NCBI GenBank assembly: GCA_009746045.1
Contig: RPFO01000154.1
Span: 4,158,763 to 4,222,762 of the forward strand
Source of the DNA: Mesostigma viride
Lineage: Eukaryota > Streptophyta > Mesostigmatophyceae > Mesostigmatales > Mesostigmataceae
Direction: 5' to 3'
DNA: 64,000 nucleotides
Positions 63,836-64,000 of this stretch are shown piece by piece. The translations under genes and the position numbers were made by a program. The notes under the pieces are model-generated. The model did not search any database. It saw only the letters and a list, made by a program, of their open reading frames with translations, and was not told where the DNA came from. Position 1 is the first letter of the stretch. The number at the start of each line of letters is the position of its first letter.

Positions 63836-64000
63836 CACGTGCGCACGTCGCACTTGCCGCGTGATGGTTTTCCGCTAATAATAGTCTTCATTTTTGTTGA
63901 CTATATCAAGGCCTTTGACACGGTCCTCTGGGAGGCTCTTTTTTGGGCCATCCTAGCTCTGGATCGGGTACCACCAGCGTTTATTGCTGCCATTCGTCGA
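63836..64000 (+). pseudogene. host LINE ORF2, segment 3 (runs off right edge)
   Basis: After the right target copy CACGTGCG, a shifted frame reads IIVFIFVDYIKAFDTVLWEA and LALDRVPPAFIAAIRR. This is the RT block with the first catalytic Asp, matching 35968-36075. It continues segment 2 and is cut by the window end. Confidence 0.88.

Overview
This is a eukaryotic nuclear window dominated by transposable elements. There are no bacterial-style operons. I see GT-AG introns, GC-rich reading frames, many simple repeats and layered insertions. The only gene that looks like an ordinary host gene is a minus-strand tRNA(Ile)-lysidine synthase (TilS) at 39832-45588. It has a basic N-terminus and a 1.8-kb intron. 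A nuclear TilS points to an organism with an organelle that needs lysidine, so a plastid-bearing alga (perhaps green) is my best guess. The species is not identified.

Layout, left to right. 1-4240: minus-strand Ty3/Gypsy element running off the left edge (RT-RNase H, retropepsin, zinc knuckle, gag, and a small ORF with an RNase H1-type hybrid-binding domain); it is frameshifted. 4241-13640: gene-poor DNA with palindromes, a 158-bp tandem repeat, a TTGAA pentamer array between inverted minisatellites, and short dispersed repeats. 13645-14508: 5'-truncated copy of an endonuclease-type non-LTR element. 14782-32715: a Copia-like LTR retrotransposon with 347-bp LTRs and a GGCAC target duplication. 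Its integrase gene is split by an 11,760-bp CACTA transposon (17293-29052). The CACTA carries a candidate three-exon gene, a 1.1-kb ATCC tetramer array and other repeats. 32716-37610: fragments of LINEs (3' ends, an ORF1 and an RT gene), one with a 109-bp insertion in the RT. 38140-39482: non-autonomous piggyBac-like element flanked by TTAA. 39832-45588: TilS, with two minisatellites in its intron. 46050-46375: LINE fragment. 46376-52240: mostly unassigned DNA with a GGTGG-rich tract and a 157-bp fold-back. 52244-64000: a LINE reverse transcriptase gene broken by a smaller LINE copy (52404-53429) and by a 10,065-bp hAT-like element (53771-63835).

The hAT-like element contains a non-LTR retrotransposon (55145-63010). 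That element's 1,618-codon ORF joins a RING finger, a C2H2 region, RT, a CCHC motif and a restriction-like endonuclease. The ORF is itself interrupted by a 2.8-kb LTR element (59243-62027) whose two LTRs look identical by eye. Removing each insertion plus one target-site copy restores the host reading frame at three sites: the CACTA site in the Copia integrase, the LTR element in the RING-RT ORF, and the 109-bp insert in the LINE RT. This gives a relative order of events. At least seven transposable-element groups are present (Gypsy, Copia, LINE, RLE-type non-LTR, CACTA, hAT, piggyBac-like). Most are broken or lack a recognisable transposase or polymerase.
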